A stretch of DNA of 64,000 nt from Tychonema sp. LEGE 06208 (GCF_015207505.1 NZ_JADEWT010000001.1:106130-170129), one strand, 5' to 3'. Counted from the stretch's first letter, positions 52,676-62,637 are shown. Numbers and translations: made by a program. The notes: generated from the letters alone by a model not told the origin.

Positions 52676-54430
52676 TTAGCGCCAGCCCAACCACCTGAGC
52701 ACGGGCACAACTAAATAATGACTCACTCCCAAACAAAGCCCGATCGTACTTCCCAACAAACCAAAAAAGGCGATCGCACCCCAAACTTGCAGCCAGAAAT
52801 TAGTATTAGACGATTGTGACAAAATCGCAAAGAAACTCCCAGGAAAAATATTCCAAGTATTCAAAAACAGAAAAATTCCCGTAGAACAAACAGCCACCAC
52901 CAAAGCATGAACTAATTGATGGCTACGCAAACCCATTCCTACAGTCATAGAGGCGATCGCAAAAGCCCCCAAAATAATCCCCTGCACGCCGCTAGAAGTT
53001 GTTGCTTCCATCCAGCACAAACCAGCCAATAAATAGGCTTGAGCTCCCATCAATCCCGACAGCCAATACTGTTTGTGCTGGCGAAAACTCCCCGCATCCG
53101 TCAAACCGATCGCAGTTCCCCAACCCGCAAAGGCAAACAGCAGCAATTCCGGCCCGACAGTAAAAGTCATGTCATGGATTAATTGGTGCAAACCTTCATT
53201 TAGAAAACTCGCAATTTCCTGGCCGACAGGCGCAGAACTCAAAACCAAACCGCCGATCGCCCCGGCACATCCACCAACCCCGCCGAGCACCATTTCCCAG
53301 CCGGTATCGAGAGAAGCTACTACGATTTGGGCGATCGCCCCGAACAGCAAAACCGTCAAACTTGCGGTTTTTTGCGCCCCCGCCACCACCACTTGCCGGC
53401 AGAATTCCACAATAGCTTGACCGGTTGGGGCCGTCGCAATTTTGCCCTTACTCCTAGCATAAATCTCCTGCAAGCGCGATCGAACATCTCCAGCCGCAGC
53501 CGGACGCTGCTGCACGTTCGATCGCACCATATCATCCAACAAATTCGCCAAAGCCGGACTCACAGACACAATATGTCGCCACCGCAACTCACCCGTCATC
53601 GGATCTTCAATTTCAGCGGGATACTTCCCCGTCAGCAAATGAATGCAAGTCCGCCCCAAAGCATAAAAATCCGTCGCCGGTACCACACCACCGCCCACAA
53701 TTTGTTCCGGCGGGCTGTATCCGGGCGAAATCAAGCGCGTCGAGCTCGGAGAATCTTTCCCCACCGGTGCGCCACCGCCCATCTGTTTAACTCCCCCAAA
53801 GTCGATCGCCACCAATTGCAGTCCGCCCAAACCCTTGCTCAGCAAAACTTGTGGCGATTCCGGGTCTCGCAGCATCAAATTTGAGGGTTTAATGTCGCGG
53901 TGAATAATCTGACACCTGTGCAACTCCTCTAAAATATCCACAGCTTGACTCAGCCAACTAAACACCCATTCCTGCGGACACCCCTGAGAGTGTTCTTCGA
54001 GAACTGCTTCTAAAGTTTTGCCGTGAATTTTTTCCATGACCAAACAAGGCAAGTGCCTCGCTGTGACATTTCTATCCACGCCTGAAAAATTTTGAGTTTT
54101 GACATGAAAATAACCGTCCGGCTCGACTTTCGGGACACCGGGATGTCGCAAAAGTGCCAAAACCCAAGCTTCTTGCTCGAACAGTTTCAGCGCTTTCGGG
54201 GCAGTTTCGAGCAATACTTTCAGGACGCGATCGGTTTGAGTTTCTGTGTCCCAAACCGTGTATATGGCTGCAAAACCCCCGGAACCGAGAACTTCTAAAG
54301 GAACGTAGCGATTTTTTAGCCGCAGCGGAGTCCCGCAATTCTGACAAAAATTGTTGCCCCAAGTCTGAGGGTAAGGCCTTGGGCAATCTGGATTGATGCA
54401 GTGGACGGCTTTTGAAGGGGGGTGAGGCAC
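52676..54430 (-). CDS. Ser/Thr protein kinase with N-terminal zinc ribbon and C-terminal membrane domain
   Basis: A 584-residue eukaryotic-type kinase. A four-cysteine ribbon (Cys11, Cys16, Cys29, Cys32) precedes the kinase domain (about 42-315): glycine loop LGSGGFAAIY, Lys in RVLKVLLE, HRDIKPSNLM, DFGGVKQ and SPEQ-like PGYSPPEQI. The C-terminal part (about 350-584) has several hydrophobic helices, so the kinase is anchored in the membrane. The input signal and substrates are unknown. A fragment of a related kinase lies at 45187-45345. Confidence 0.92.
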   Translation of the reverse strand: MPHPPSKAVHCINPDCPRPYPQTWGNNFCQNCGTPLRLKNRYVPLEVLGSGGFAAIYTVWDTETQTDRVLKVLLETAPKALKLFEQEAWVLALLRHPGVPKVEPDGYFHVKTQNFSGVDRNVTARHLPCLVMEKIHGKTLEAVLEEHSQGCPQEWVFSWLSQAVDILEELHRCQIIHRDIKPSNLMLRDPESPQVLLSKGLGGLQLVAIDFGGVKQMGGGAPVGKDSPSSTRLISPGYSPPEQIVGGGVVPATDFYALGRTCIHLLTGKYPAEIEDPMTGELRWRHIVSVSPALANLLDDMVRSNVQQRPAAAGDVRSRLQEIYARSKGKIATAPTGQAIVEFCRQVVVAGAQKTASLTVLLFGAIAQIVVASLDTGWEMVLGGVGGCAGAIGGLVLSSAPVGQEIASFLNEGLHQLIHDMTFTVGPELLLFAFAGWGTAIGLTDAGSFRQHKQYWLSGLMGAQAYLLAGLCWMEATTSSGVQGIILGAFAIASMTVGMGLRSHQLVHALVVAVCSTGIFLFLNTWNIFPGSFFAILSQSSNTNFWLQVWGAIAFFGLLGSTIGLCLGVSHYLVVPVLRWLGWR

Positions 54431-55181
54431 AACCAGAGTAGAAATGGGGCTAGATATCCATATTAGACTTACGCGCAGCTAAGGCAGAAACCCGGTTTTA
54501 AGCGAAGTTTAATTGCTGTAACGACGGATTTTGGTTTGAAAAACCAGGTTGCTGCACCAGTCCTGTCCATATTATGTGCTATGCTGTCGATTTTTGACTT
54601 TGCCCTCTGAGAGTCAGGAAATTTTAGATTTTAGATTTGCGATTGTGGATTGTGGATTGTGCCAGAGTTGGCGCGATCGGGCTTTACAACCTCAGAAACC
54701 CGGTTTCTTGCTATATTTCTCGTTAATACACCCAAATTTTTCCCATAAACCCGGTTTCTTGGCCCCCCACGGGATTTTCAATTAAAGAATTGCATACTCG
54801 ATTGCAGTTGAGCTCGATCTCCTACCCTAAAATTAAGTATTTATAACTAACTTTTCCTCCCCCCAACCTAAAATTTACCATCTCAAATTTAATCGATCTC
54901 CACCATAAAATTAAGTATTTATGACTAATTTTTCCTGTTTCCTCCATCTAAAATCTAAAATCTAAAATCCAAAATCTCCTCGATCCCCAGCCTTTCCCCC
55001 TGCATCCTTTGCCGCTTTCGTTTAATAAGATATGTTACAAAAAATATCTAAATATAAAGAAAAATAAACAATACTTATGAGGATTAAAAGAATATTAAAA
55101 TTAAAGAGCACTCATTTATTGATATATTTTTAACAGCCTGCGATCGGGCAAAAAAATTAAGCGAATACTAGGAAGCGAGAT
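54431..55181. other. 751-bp rbcL upstream region
   Basis: No gene. It contains the palindrome-pair element (54693-54760), a pair of direct repeats of about 45 bases (54814-54858 and 54894-54938, sharing CGATCTCC and TAAAATTAAGTATTTAT), and an A/T-rich stretch with the rbcL promoter and leader (about 55020-55181). The leader ends with AGGAAG before the ATG. Confidence 0.6.
54693..54760. repeat. Paired ACCCGGT palindrome element
   Basis: AGAAACCCGGTTTCTT (54693-54708), TATATTTCTCGTTAATACAC spacer, and AAACCCGGTTTCTT (54747-54760). Same design as the units at 22951-23197. Confidence 0.85.
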
Positions 55182-56612
55182 ATGGCTTACGCGCAAACCC
55201 AAACTCAATCAAAGGCTGGGTATAAAGCCGGAGTTCAAGACTATAAACTAACGTATTACACCCCGGACTACACGCCGAAAGATACAGATATTTTGGCAGC
55301 ATTCCGCGTCACACCGCAGCCAGGAGTTCCCCCAGAAGAAGCTGGAGCTGCTGTGGCCGCTGAATCTTCCACCGGTACATGGACAACTGTTTGGACTGAC
55401 CTCCTGACCGACCTCGACCGCTACAAAGGTCGCTGCTACGACATCGAGCCAGTCCCCGGTGAAGACAACCAATACATCTGCTTCATCGCTTATCCTTTGG
55501 ATTTGTTTGAAGAAGGTTCCGTCACCAACTTGCTGACCTCTTTGGTCGGTAACGTATTCGGTTTCAAAGCTCTGCGCGCCCTGCGGTTGGAAGACCTGCG
55601 GATTCCCATTGCTTACCTGAAAACCTTCCAAGGCCCTCCTCACGGTATTACCGTTGAGCGGGACAAATTGAACAAGTACGGCCGTCCTTTGCTCGGCTGT
55701 ACAATTAAGCCCAAATTGGGTCTGTCTGCTAAGAACTACGGTCGCGCCGTTTACGAAGTTCTGCGCGGCGGTTTGGACTTCACCAAAGACGACGAAAACA
55801 TCAACTCGCAACCGTTCATGCGCTGGCGCGATCGCTTCCTGTTCGTTCAAGAAGCTATTGAAAAAGCTCAAGCAGAAACCGGCGAAGTCAAGGGCCACTA
55901 CCTCAACGTAACCGCCCCCACCTTTGAAGAAATGATGGAACGGGCTGAGTTCGCCAAAGAAATCAAAACCCCGATCATCATGCACGACTACCTAACCGGT
56001 GGTTTCACTGCAAACACCAGCTTGGCCAAATGGTGCCGCAAAAACGGTATTTTGCTGCACATTCACCGCGCCATGCACGCCGTGATCGATCGTCAAAAAA
56101 ACCACGGTATCCACTTCCGCGTACTTGCCAAGTGCTTGCGGATGTCCGGCGGCGACCACCTGCACTCCGGTACAGTTGTGGGCAAACTCGAAGGCGAAAA
56201 AGGCATCACGATGGGCTTCGTAGACTTGATGCGCGAAGACCACATCGAACAAGACCGCAGCCGCGGTATTTACTTCACCCAAGACTGGGCCTCCATGCCC
56301 GGTGTCATGCCGGTTGCTTCCGGCGGTATCCACATCTGGCATATGCCAGCTTTGGTAGAAATCTTCGGCGACGACTCCTGCTTGCAGTTCGGCGGCGGCA
56401 CCTTGGGCCACCCTTGGGGCAACGCACCTGGTGCAGCAGCTAACCGCGTTGCATTGGAAGCTTGCGTCCAAGCTCGTAACGAAGGCCGCAACTTGATGCG
56501 CGAAGGCGGAGACATCATTCGCGAAGCTTGCAAATGGAGCCCTGAATTGGCTGTTGCTTGCGAACTCTGGAAAGAAATCAAGTTTGAGTTCGAGGCAATG
56601 GATACCGTTTGA
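55182..56612 (+). CDS. rbcL: Rubisco large subunit, form IB
   Basis: A 476-residue catalytic subunit of ribulose-1,5-bisphosphate carboxylase/oxygenase. Active-site features include TIKPKLGLS at 174-182, the carbamylated Lys202 in [34 protein letters not shown] and [17 protein letters not shown] with the loop 6 lysine. First gene of rbcL-rbcX-rbcS. AGGAAG lies eight bases before the ATG. Confidence 0.99.
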   Translation: MAYAQTQTQSKAGYKAGVQDYKLTYYTPDYTPKDTDILAAFRVTPQPGVPPEEAGAAVAAESSTGTWTTVWTDLLTDLDRYKGRCYDIEPVPGEDNQYICFIAYPLDLFEEGSVTNLLTSLVGNVFGFKALRALRLEDLRIPIAYLKTFQGPPHGITVERDKLNKYGRPLLGCTIKPKLGLSAKNYGRAVYEVLRGGLDFTKDDENINSQPFMRWRDRFLFVQEAIEKAQAETGEVKGHYLNVTAPTFEEMMERAEFAKEIKTPIIMHDYLTGGFTANTSLAKWCRKNGILLHIHRAMHAVIDRQKNHGIHFRVLAKCLRMSGGDHLHSGTVVGKLEGEKGITMGFVDLMREDHIEQDRSRGIYFTQDWASMPGVMPVASGGIHIWHMPALVEIFGDDSCLQFGGGTLGHPWGNAPGAAANRVALEACVQARNEGRNLMREGGDIIREACKWSPELAVACELWKEIKFEFEAMDTV

Positions 56613-56749
56613 TGATTTTGGGTTACAGATTTTAGGTTTTAGGTCGCAAACTTGCTCTTAAGTCTTTATCTTTGAAGAAGATTTACAAGTAAGTTTGCAT
56701 CTAAAATCTAAAATCCAAAATCTCAAATTTGAGGGAGCTGGGGTCAAAA

Positions 56750-57160
56750 ATGGATCTCAAACAAGTTGCGAAAGACACCGCTAAGGTGCTGGCAAGTTAC
56801 CTAACCTATCAATCCGTGCGGATTGTGGTCGCTCAGTTGAGCGAAACCAATCCTGCCCAAGCCATCTGGTTGAATGACTTTTCCACGAAGAACAAAATCC
56901 AAGATGGAGAAGCTTACATTGACGAGCTGCTGAGGGAAAATCAAGATTTAGGATTTCGGATCATGACTGTGCGAGAATATCTGGCTCACGATGTGACGGA
57001 ATTTTTGCCAGAAATGGTTTGTACTGGCATTCAACAGGCGAATATGGAACACAGACGCCAGCATTTAGAGCGAATTACGCAACTTAATTGGTCTGTTTCT
57101 ACCAGTCATCCTGAAGCATCAATAGATTCTGAACCGAATCTGGATAATTTGTCGAGTTAA
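56750..57160 (+). CDS. rbcX: RbcX Rubisco assembly chaperone
   Basis: A 136-residue protein from ATG 56750 (MDLKQVAKDTAKVLASYLTY), with GGGAGCTGGGG upstream; an extension to 56729 lacks support. It binds the C-terminal peptide of RbcL during assembly. Family patterns are QSVRIVVAQLSETNP and MTVREYLAHDVTEFLPEMV. It lies between rbcL and rbcS. Confidence 0.96.
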   Translation: MDLKQVAKDTAKVLASYLTYQSVRIVVAQLSETNPAQAIWLNDFSTKNKIQDGEAYIDELLRENQDLGFRIMTVREYLAHDVTEFLPEMVCTGIQQANMEHRRQHLERITQLNWSVSTSHPEASIDSEPNLDNLSS

Positions 57161-57205
57161 TCGATCGAGAAGTGCGATCGAACACACACCTTAGAGATAC
57201 AAAAA

Positions 57206-57541
57206 ATGAAGACTTTACCTAAAGAGCGTCGTTACGAAACTCTGTCCTATTTGCCCCCGCTGACAGACGCCCAAATTGCCAAGCAACTCCAATACATCCT
57301 CGATCAAGGCTACATTCCCGGCGTAGAATTCAACGAAAGTTCTGCTGCTGAAATGCGCTACTGGACTTTGTGGAAGTTGCCTTTGTTTGGTGCTCGCAGC
57401 GTCCAAGAAATCATGACTGAAATTCAAGCTTGCCGCCAAGAAAATCCTCAGTGCTACATCCGCGTTATGGGTTTTGACAACGTGAAGCAGTGCCAAGTGC
57501 TGAGCTTCATCGTGCACAAGCCAAACACCAGAGGCTACTAA
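57206..57541 (+). CDS. rbcS: Rubisco small subunit
   Basis: A 111-residue small subunit: [19 protein letters not shown] at the start, [30 protein letters not shown] and [14 protein letters not shown]. It completes the L8S8 enzyme. Followed by a terminator at 57584-57618. Confidence 0.99.
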   Translation: MKTLPKERRYETLSYLPPLTDAQIAKQLQYILDQGYIPGVEFNESSAAEMRYWTLWKLPLFGARSVQEIMTEIQACRQENPQCYIRVMGFDNVKQCQVLSFIVHKPNTRGY

Positions 57542-57583
57542 GCTTTAACAACTCTATTTTGTAGAGAAAAGTTAGCTAAAAAT

Positions 57584-57618
57584 TGAGGTAGGGAATTCTC
57601 CCCGCCTCATTTTTTTTT
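57584..57618 (+). terminator. Terminator of the rbcLXS operon
   Basis: TGAGG and GGG pair with CCC and CCTCA (57584-57609) around AATTC, followed by nine T residues. Confidence 0.88.
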
Positions 57619-57742
57619 AGGGCGATGATGATTAGACTTATTAGATAAATCTTTTATTGATAGATATACCGTAGATGAAAGGCAGATAAACACATATCAA
57701 CGCAGATAATTTCAAGAGAGTCTCCGAATCAAAGCAAGATGT

Positions 57743-57810
57743 TTCTTCTTTCTTCTTCCTTCTTCCTTCTTCCTTCTTCCTTCTTCCTTCTTCCTTCTTC
57801 CTTCTTCCTT
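57743..57810. repeat. CTTCTTC heptamer array
   Basis: About nine units of CTTCTTC/CTTCCTT, placed directly downstream of the minus-strand gene at 57814. A CAGAT-type repeat precedes it (57670-57716). Confidence 0.92.
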
Positions 57811-57813
57811 CAT

Positions 57814-58449
57814 CTACAGCTTACAAATAGCCTTTAAAACTTGCAGCAACAAAATTGAAGGTTCGGGTTCCATCAAGTTTAGCAAAGGCAATAGCTGATA
57901 GCTTGGGGTATTTCCCCCCTGAATATTCACGAACTGATAGTGCATTCCGTTGGTTGTCAAACCCCAGATAGTGTCTTGATATTTTAAATTTTGATAAGCA
58001 TAGGTTAGCAATTGGGATAAACCCATCAATGCGTTGATTCCAGAATTTTTACTTTCAATTACCAAAACCCAAAAATATGTATCGCTTCTCATGGGCTTTA
58101 TCCTGTTGACAGCCAAGATATCAAACCGTCCTTTAATGATAGTATCTTCATCTTCAATGCTAATTTCAGCGATGTCTTGTTCTAAACTAATTTTAATCGG
58201 GCGGCGGTAGAAGCCAGCCAATCGCATTAAGGGAAAGGTAGTCAGAGCTTTTACCAGTCCTTCTGAAACTCGATCCGTGGAAATATAGTCATCAAAATCA
58301 TCCCTAATTTGTGTAAGTTCCTGCTGTTCGTGTTCTGTGATATCTTCAAGAGATAACAGAGAGGTAAATGAGTTAGTGTACTGCTTTTGAAAGCCGAACA
58401 GACGGTGTACTTCTGATAATGTTAGATTTTTTGCATTAATAACTGTCAT
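57814..58449 (-). CDS. PD-(D/E)XK nuclease-like protein, paralogue of 5957-6604
   Basis: A 211-residue protein with Asp110 in GRFDILAV and Glu132-x-Lys134 in VIESKNS, the same PD-(D/E)XK arrangement as the gene at 5957-6604, and the shared FPLMRLAGFYRRPI segment. The C-terminus continues with WGLTTNGMHYQFVNIQ. No methylase or specificity gene lies nearby. Substrate unknown. Confidence 0.72.
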   Translation of the reverse strand: MTVINAKNLTLSEVHRLFGFQKQYTNSFTSLLSLEDITEHEQQELTQIRDDFDDYISTDRVSEGLVKALTTFPLMRLAGFYRRPIKISLEQDIAEISIEDEDTIIKGRFDILAVNRIKPMRSDTYFWVLVIESKNSGINALMGLSQLLTYAYQNLKYQDTIWGLTTNGMHYQFVNIQGGNTPSYQLLPLLNLMEPEPSILLLQVLKAICKL

Positions 58450-58571
58450 AACTTTAAAACCAATTAAATCTCTATTCTAATCCTAACATATTAGGAAAAA
58501 CAGGTTCGTAGTGAGGACTTTAGTTTTTTCTTCCTATGCTTTAATAAGGGACTAAAGTCTTTACTACGAAC

Positions 58572-58805
58572 CTAATCCATCCGCTCCATTACAACTCCGT
58601 CAACTATTTCATAACCCCAACTAGAATGTCTAGCTGCAAGCTCTTTCGCCATGCCGTATTCGCCCAAACTGCAAAATTCTATTAACTGCTGAAAACCTAA
58701 ACTTTTCTCGTGCTGCAATCTTTCCTGTCGCAGCTTTTCTCTTTCTGCATCCGAAGGATTTGCCCGCTCAATTCCCAGCGGATCGATATCGCTAACTCGC
58801 TTCAC
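58572..58805 (-). CDS. Small hypothetical protein with a WGYEIV tail
   Basis: A 77-residue charged protein (RERLQHEKSLGFQQLIEF). The C-terminal tail HSSWGYEIVDGVVMERMD resembles the tail of the preceding gene (NPQWGYEIVNGEIIESIFF). It starts nine bases after that gene's stop, so the two are likely co-transcribed. The family is not recognised. Confidence 0.6.
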   Translation of the reverse strand: MKRVSDIDPLGIERANPSDAEREKLRQERLQHEKSLGFQQLIEFCSLGEYGMAKELAARHSSWGYEIVDGVVMERMD

Positions 58806-58814
58806 ATTCGCCTC

Positions 58815-60038
58815 CTAAAAAAAAATTGATTCTATAATTTCACCATTAACAATTTCATAGCCCCATTGTGGATTAGCAGCGATTTGTTTTTCAACTATAC
58901 TGCGACCGAGAGGAGTTTGGTAAGCTTTTTGTAAAGATGAAATACTGGGGATTTCGTCAGCGGTGATCTGTTCTTGTGGTTCGAGTTTTGGCGGTTCGGC
59001 GATAGTTTCAGATGTGGATTGATTCAGGGCAAATTGCGGCGCGATCGCCCCTAATTTTCGCATTACGCTATCCTTGGTGATTTGCGGTTTTTCGTTGAAG
59101 GAAGAGGGCAGATATGGTGTGTCAACGCCCTGCAGTTTTGCTTTCAGCGCATCATCAGCAATACGATCGCACTTTCGCAAAAAACCCTCCCACAAATCCT
59201 TCCCCAACACCGGATTTCTCAAGTCAGCGCGAGCCTTAGACACTGCTGCTTCCAGCGGTTCGCCCTTGTGGACGTAATACTGAATTCGCTCCTCTTCAAA
59301 CGCCGGATAAGGCACTTCCGGCTCAATTTCCCAATCCCGCTTAACTTTCTGACTTTCTCCCAAAGGAATTCCCGCGATAAATTCGTCCCAAAAAGTCGAA
59401 GCTAAGCCTTTTGTCATGCTATCAATAACTTTAAAAGCCCATCCCGAAGGATTGCCAAATCCTAAGTTGCGAACTCTGGCATATTCTTCTAAAGCCCGCT
59501 GAAAGTTGTGCAATTCTTCTTGGGAATTCCAAGGCCCACTAAATTGGTAATTCGCGGTGACAGCAACGGCTATTTGCTGGCGCGGTTGTCCGAAATATTT
59601 GTCGGTTTTAACTGCACGCTGTGGGGGGGAAGTTTCCGATAATATTTCTACAGGGCGATTTGTGCGATCGCGAATTGGTTCTGTTATAGTCTCGGTGTGG
59701 TTGTTGGCAAAAAAGTTATTAAGTTTTTCCTCAAAAGCGTCAATGTCCGCCCAGAGTTCTAGGGTGTCCGTGTGGGGATTTGTGAATTTTTCTTTCAAGA
59801 GCGATCGCACTTTTAGCAACCCTCTCGCGATTTCTTGTTCTTCAGGACTTAAACCCGTGGCTTTTTCAATTTCGTTGCTGTTAGTTTTCACCCCTTCGCT
59901 AGAGTTGGAATGTTGCGCTTGCCATTGCAATAATTGGCAAAGAAAAATACTCGCACCAACTCCGCCGGTAATTTGGGCGAGTTTGGGATAGTAGATAGCG
60001 GGATTTCCTAAATTTCCTAAAAATATTCCTATTTTCAT
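58815..60038 (-). CDS. Hypothetical protein with winged-helix-like N-terminus
   Basis: A 407-residue protein. The N-terminal 115 residues (ITGGVGASIFLCQLLQWQ, NSNEIEKATGLSPEEQEIA, GLLKVRSLLKEKF) look like the winged-helix region of plasmid or phage replication/transcription proteins. The middle holds YVHKGEPLEAAVSKARADLR and is probably helical. The C-terminal tail WGYEIVNGEIIES is shared with the next gene. A link to a former mobile element is possible but unproven. Confidence 0.62.
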   Translation of the reverse strand: MKIGIFLGNLGNPAIYYPKLAQITGGVGASIFLCQLLQWQAQHSNSSEGVKTNSNEIEKATGLSPEEQEIARGLLKVRSLLKEKFTNPHTDTLELWADIDAFEEKLNNFFANNHTETITEPIRDRTNRPVEILSETSPPQRAVKTDKYFGQPRQQIAVAVTANYQFSGPWNSQEELHNFQRALEEYARVRNLGFGNPSGWAFKVIDSMTKGLASTFWDEFIAGIPLGESQKVKRDWEIEPEVPYPAFEEERIQYYVHKGEPLEAAVSKARADLRNPVLGKDLWEGFLRKCDRIADDALKAKLQGVDTPYLPSSFNEKPQITKDSVMRKLGAIAPQFALNQSTSETIAEPPKLEPQEQITADEIPSISSLQKAYQTPLGRSIVEKQIAANPQWGYEIVNGEIIESIFF

Positions 60039-60290
60039 TTGATAAATTCCTAATTTTCTTGAATCCTAGGGTAGCAGTCGGCCTATCTTACCTAATATTA
60101 GAGTGTGCCAAATAACACCTTACCTCAACTAAACTAAGATTGAGAAACTTAAGATTTTCTTTAAGCTTCTGTCTATTCCAGACGGAATAAAGATTCTAGA
60201 GCAAAGACGGGGATCGCATATTCGATCGCCTGATTGACAGAACAGAATTAAGCGTAATAATAAATTATTGACTGTACCCATCCTCCCAAA

Positions 60291-60560
60291 ATGAATCCAG
60301 AACGCCAAGAAGCTTATTTGAACTTGATCGAGCGAGTGCTCACCTGTCCTAACGGCCAAGAACCAGAGGTTTTAAGTTCCTGTTCCCATTTAATAGATGC
60401 CGGATTTGTGCAGATGCTAATCCAGATATCAGCTTCAATGGCCGGGGAAGGAGACAGAGATACTGCCAATTTTTTAGTGCAACTGGCTCGTTTGCTGGGG
60501 AAATCTTTGGGATTGTCGCCGGATTTAGTGCCGGCTGGGTACAGCAGCGCACAGGGGTAG
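60291..60560 (+). pseudogene. Orphan N-terminus of a CHAT/TPR-type cyanobacterial protein
   Basis: An 89-codon frame (MNPERQEAYLNLIERVLTCP, then DAGFVQMLIQISASMAGEGD and ANFLVQLARLLGKSLGLS). This pattern is the usual N-terminal module of large cyanobacterial CHAT-TPR proteins, where it is followed by several hundred residues. Here a TAG comes soon after and no TPR or CHAT sequence is found downstream. It may be a truncated gene or a stand-alone module; I favour truncation. Confidence 0.58.
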
Positions 60561-60650
60561 ATCGAAGTCCGCGCGACCTAGCCATCCCTCTTTATAAATC
60601 GCCTCGTTTTGTTTCAGAAAATCGGGGCAATTTTAACTGCATCAATGGCT

Positions 60651-61025
60651 TTACAGTTGATATTCCAGAGGCTCGCAAAAATCATTTACTCCAGTTTTAA
60701 ATACATAAATAATCACGGAAGTTACCAAAATTTTAGGACAAATTTTTGCAGCGACTAAATCTCTAAATGCTGCATTCAATTGTCCGTTTGTCAACTCTTC
60801 TTTAACCTCAGATTTGCAGATAGCAACGCGGCATCTTTTGGCCAATCCGTCCAGCCACTTTTCCGAAATGTTCGGTTCTTGTCCGGCTTGAATTGCCAGA
60901 GATATTGCTGCATCTTCGATATTCCCTTCGCAATCTTCGATTTCGTCGAGGGCTTTTAGGGCTTCGGGATATTCGGCTAATTGCGATCGAAATTGGGCAA
61001 TTTCTTGTGAAGTAATAATCACCAT
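60651..61025 (-). CDS. Hypothetical protein, 124 residues
   Basis: A 124-residue protein, mostly helical by composition (IAQFRSQLAEYPEALKALDEIEDCEGNIEDAAISL in parts, then WLDGLAKRCRVAICKSEVK and LVTSVIIYVFKTGVNDFC). Conserved-looking but the family is not recognised. It might work with the nearby CHAT-type remnant, but there is no direct evidence. Confidence 0.6.
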   Translation of the reverse strand: MVIITSQEIAQFRSQLAEYPEALKALDEIEDCEGNIEDAAISLAIQAGQEPNISEKWLDGLAKRCRVAICKSEVKEELTNGQLNAAFRDLVAAKICPKILVTSVIIYVFKTGVNDFCEPLEYQL

Positions 61026-61355
61026 AAAATTTTAGTTTGTGCTTTGTTGACTGGAGAAGTTTAGGAGTTAAATTATATATTATAGCATTTTTTTGATTGA
61101 TGTTGAGATTGGGCGATCGAACTTAATTATATTGTCACCTGAGATTTGGTACTTCGCAATAGTCCGAATCGGCTTTTAACCCCAGTCGGAAAGCGAAAGT
61201 CCTCCCTGGGAGGACTGATTTTAAAATTGATTTGTTTCGTCTGTCATTACGAAGGTCGTGAAGCAATATCACAGAGCAGGCGATAAATTTGTCATTGACA
61301 GAAAGCGGCGCTAAAATAGGTTGGCAGAACTCATATTTTTCGGGAGTTAGGAAAA
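61026..61355. other. Intergenic region with a perfect hairpin
   Basis: No supported gene. AGTCCTCCC and GGGAGGACT (about 61198-61216) form a nine-base perfect palindrome. A GTCATTACGAAGGTCGTGAA repeat (about 61242-61275) recurs in similar form at about 63837-63870. Confidence 0.5.
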
Positions 61356-61925
61356 ATGACAACCGTTACTTTAAACTTAGATAGTGTCGAACTAACAGAT
61401 GAACAGTTTTACCGTTTGTGCCAGATGAATCGAGATTGGCAATTTGAACGGACTGCTAAAGGAGAAATCATCATTATGTCACCAGTAGGCGGAGTCAGCG
61501 GCAATCGAGAAGCCGATTTAATTACAGATTTGGGCTTGTGGAACCGTCAAACGCAGCTAGGGAGAGTGTTTAGTTCTTCAACAATTTTTAGGCTGCCAAA
61601 TAACGGAGACCGTTCTCCCGATGCGGCTTGGGTTAGCTTGGAAAGATGGTCGGCTTTGACAGATGAACAAAGGGAGAAGTTTCCGCCGATTTGCCCTGAT
61701 TTTGTGATAGAATTGCGCTCGCGGACAGATGCGCTGCGGCCGCTTCAGGAGAAAATGCAGGAATATATCAACAGCGGTTTGCGCTTGGGTTGGCTGATTA
61801 ATCCTCAAGACGAACAAGTGGAAATTTATCGCGCTAATTGCGAGGTGGAGATTGTACATTTTCCGGTGAGTTTGTCGGGTGAAGATGTGTTGCCGGGATT
61901 TGTTTTGAATTTGCCGATGGTTTGA
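61356..61925 (+). CDS. Uma2 family PD-(D/E)XK protein
   Basis: A 189-residue Uma2 protein of the subgroup starting with LTDEQFYRLCQMNRDWQFE. The nuclease core is GDRSPDAAWVSLERW, then PDFVIELRSRTD and LQEKMQEYINSGLRLGWLI. It is diverged from the two copies at 11.9-13.2 kb. Substrate unknown. Confidence 0.9.
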   Translation: MTTVTLNLDSVELTDEQFYRLCQMNRDWQFERTAKGEIIIMSPVGGVSGNREADLITDLGLWNRQTQLGRVFSSSTIFRLPNNGDRSPDAAWVSLERWSALTDEQREKFPPICPDFVIELRSRTDALRPLQEKMQEYINSGLRLGWLINPQDEQVEIYRANCEVEIVHFPVSLSGEDVLPGFVLNLPMV

Positions 61926-62013
61926 ACGGGAATTGGGAACCAGCAATGGGAATCGGATCTTGAAATCGCTTCTACAAAAACAAAGTCCGCGCAACGCGAG
62001 ACTGAAGATTAGA

Positions 62014-62547
62014 TTAAATTTTTACGGTTTCCAATGGGATTTTTTTCGGACAAATATCATCGTCGTACCAACCAGTCAAAGCCACCGCTAAAGCATCCGC
62101 CGCATCGTCCGGTTTCGGAATATAAGCCAACTCTAACTCCCGCGCTACGGCCTCTTGTACTTCAGATTTATCCGCATTACCGCGCCCAGTTAATGCTTTT
62201 TTGATTTGCGCTGGGGTAAACTCGAACAGCGGCACTCCACACTGCGCTAATACTAGGGTCAAAACACCCCGCGCTTGGGCTACGAGTATGGTATTTCCCA
62301 TTTTGTAAAAGAACAGTTTTTCGGCAATTGCTATATCGGGTTTAATCTGTTCAATTACCTCGTGCAAATCATCGTAAATAGTTTTCAACCGCTGTCCCAT
62401 TTCCTGTTTGGGCGTTGTTTTAATTACGCCGCAATCAATCATGGAAATGCTGTTTTCATCTTCTTTTCCGGGGACAATTTGATAGGAAATAGCCCCGTAG
62501 CCGAGATTTGCTAAGCCCGGATCTAATCCTAAAATTCGTTTTTCCAT
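62014..62547 (-). CDS. ruvC: Holliday junction resolvase RuvC
   Basis: A 177-residue endonuclease. Acidic catalytic residues are visible in [15 protein letters not shown] and [14 protein letters not shown], with the [15 protein letters not shown] region between. It cuts four-way junctions in recombinational repair. It lies 90 bases downstream of chlI on the same strand; the gap carries no gene. Confidence 0.97.
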   Translation of the reverse strand: MEKRILGLDPGLANLGYGAISYQIVPGKEDENSISMIDCGVIKTTPKQEMGQRLKTIYDDLHEVIEQIKPDIAIAEKLFFYKMGNTILVAQARGVLTLVLAQCGVPLFEFTPAQIKKALTGRGNADKSEVQEAVARELELAYIPKPDDAADALAVALTGWYDDDICPKKIPLETVKI

Positions 62548-62637
62548 TGCAGAAATTAGTAATTGGAAATGGGGAATGAGGCATTAAAAATTTGGGAAAT
62601 GTTTCATCACCACCAATTACCAATTACCAATTATTAA

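Noticed and set aside
53327..53884. 185-codon plus-strand frame opposite the kinase gene
   Set aside because: Antisense to the kinase and without any recognisable domain.
55248..56471. Long minus-strand frames opposite rbcL
   Set aside because: Antisense shadows of rbcL without start signals or protein-like composition.
61135..61362. 75-codon minus-strand frame
   Set aside because: It crosses a hairpin and a dispersed repeat, and has no RBS; more likely non-coding.
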